From Planctomycetaceae bacterium (GTDB taxonomy: Bacteria > Planctomycetota > Planctomycetia > Planctomycetales > Planctomycetaceae), in the NCBI GenBank assembly GCA_016795145.1, contig JAEUII010000393.1, positions 1 through 34,538 on the forward strand: a stretch of DNA of 34,538 bases, given 5' to 3'. The translations under genes and the position numbers were made by a program. The notes beneath the pieces were generated by a model. That model was given only the letters and a program-made list of their open reading frames with translations, did no database searches and was not told the origin of the DNA. Shown in pieces: positions 33,988-34,538 of this stretch. Positions within the stretch are counted from its first letter, which is position 1. Each line of letters begins with the position of its first letter.

Positions 33988-34046
33988 GGAACTCTAGCGA
34001 GTTCCACTACAGTCCGGTTGTCGGTAGTGGATCTTGCTAAAGACCC
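33988..34046. repeat. REP-like hairpin repeat, copy 3, as an inverted pair
   Basis: Two units stand back to back around a 13-base spacer, with their GTAG ends facing inward. The right unit (34024-34046) matches copy 1 exactly. The left unit (33988-34010, reversed) has stem GGAACTC/GAGTTCC with the same GCTA loop. Two base pairs have changed on both sides of the stem, keeping it perfectly paired. The arrangement resembles the paired REPs called BIMEs. Confidence 0.8.
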
Positions 34047-34061
34047 CCTGCTTGGAAATCA

Positions 34062-34538
34062 TCAGCTCTGGCCAGGCAACCACAGTTTTCCGGCAGGAGC
34101 ATTCGCTTCTGCACCTGGAGTCCAGAGACCGCCTGAAGCCGACGTACCGATCTGAGCCAGTCCGCCTTCCAGTTCTGACGCCAGTTCCGGACAGCCTGCG
34201 GAATCAAGCTGCTCGATGATGACCTGTTCGATCTCCGGGATCTTATGCAGGTAGCGATCACGGAACTTATGCAGCAAAGTCTTCAGCTTTGGATCCGACG
34301 GATCATCCAGCCGATACGACAGTTCTCTGACATCCAGTTCCAGCTGAGTTCGGAAAGCCTCTGGTCCCGGTTCAACAGCCTCGCGAGCCTGCTCAAGACA
34401 TGAGTACGCCAGATCCGGCTGTTCTTCAACTCGAGCAATCGCTGCTCGCATCAGACAGGCTCGACGAGCACCAAACGCTGCCATACACGCAGGACGCTTC
34501 ATGATCTCATCAAGTGCCTTGCGGACGATATCACGCAG
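34062..34538 (-). CDS. Unrecognised protein, C-terminal part
   Basis: The frame is open to the window edge, so the 5' end is missing and 158 residues are visible; a Met at 34500-34502 is probably internal because coding-like sequence continues upstream. The visible part is Ala/Glu/Leu-rich and helical ('ARRACLMRAAIARVEEQPDLAYSCLEQ', perhaps tetratricopeptide-like). It then has a 'YLHKIPEIEQVIIEQL' helix and a short Ala/Gly-rich tail with two copies of a G-x-LW-x-PG motif ('GGLWTPG' and 'GKLWLPG') at the very end. I cannot name the family. There is no membrane segment. A strong terminator and an REP-like pair follow the stop. Confidence 0.65.
   Translation of the reverse strand: MRDIVRKALDEIMKRPACMAAFGARRACLMRAAIARVEEQPDLAYSCLEQAREAVEPGPEAFRTQLELDVRELSYRLDDPSDPKLKTLLHKFRDRYLHKIPEIEQVIIEQLDSAGCPELASELEGGLAQIGTSASGGLWTPGAEANAPAGKLWLPGQS

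Noticed and set aside
1..34538. tRNA, rRNA, CRISPR array, insertion sequence or prophage
   Set aside because: No T-loop-like signatures in the gaps, no regularly spaced repeats, and no transposase, integrase or phage structural motifs among the translated frames.

Overview
The window looks like ordinary chromosome of a planctomycete (phylum Planctomycetota), most likely of the Planctomycetales/Pirellulales type. This is inferred from families typical of that phylum: a DUF1553 tail, a DUF1501 protein with a twin-arginine leader, DUF1559-type domains, a PQQ-type beta-propeller protein opening with the usual 'DWPQWGG' mature start, and a VWA/amidotransferase-like membrane protein. I cannot name a genus from sequence alone. 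No rRNA, tRNA, CRISPR array, insertion sequence or phage gene was found.

Layout. 1-2.3 kb: the tail of a DUF1553 gene, then a convergent two-gene AbiE-type (type IV toxin-antitoxin-like) operon on the minus strand with a clear promoter/operator. 2.4-9.7 kb, minus strand: an SRPBCC protein, a repeat-rich spacer, a GT4 glycosyltransferase, class I fumarase, and a translationally coupled pair of a VWA membrane protein and a secreted caspase-like protein. 10.2-17.9 kb, plus strand: a PQQ-propeller protein, a serine beta-lactamase-fold hydrolase, a BlaI-type repressor with an M56 peptidase fused to a DUF1559-type domain, a strong terminator, and an unrecognised protein built from about six similar units. 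17.9-25.7 kb, minus strand: a single-domain response regulator, a DUF1501 protein, a 1035-residue protein with four tandem DUF1559-like units, and dnaK. 26.4-32.7 kb, plus strand: housekeeping genes pheA, tpiA, secG, yicC, gmk, rpoZ, coaC and rsmG. 32.7-34.5 kb, minus strand: a cysteine-desulfurase-family enzyme and the 3' part of an unrecognised gene.

How the genes work together. The AbiEi-like protein probably represses its own promoter and controls the nucleotidyltransferase toxin. BlaI and M56 probably form a protease-relieved repression circuit whose outer-face sensor is a DUF1559-type domain. The same domain occurs four times in the 1035-residue protein at 20.5-23.6 kb. The yicC-gmk-rpoZ cluster is a tight operon closed by a terminator.

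The least expected signals lie in the non-coding DNA and in domain architecture. There is a small hairpin repeat with a 5' GTAG and compensatory stem changes at three loci (REP-like). A second, longer palindromic repeat is present in two opposite copies with conserved arms and unrelated loops. Several proteins carry unusual extensions or repeats: PheA has a Lys/Ala/Pro-rich head, SecG has a long charged tail, and the proteins at 16.4 kb and 20.5 kb are internally repeated. All family calls rest on motif recognition by eye; no database search was run.
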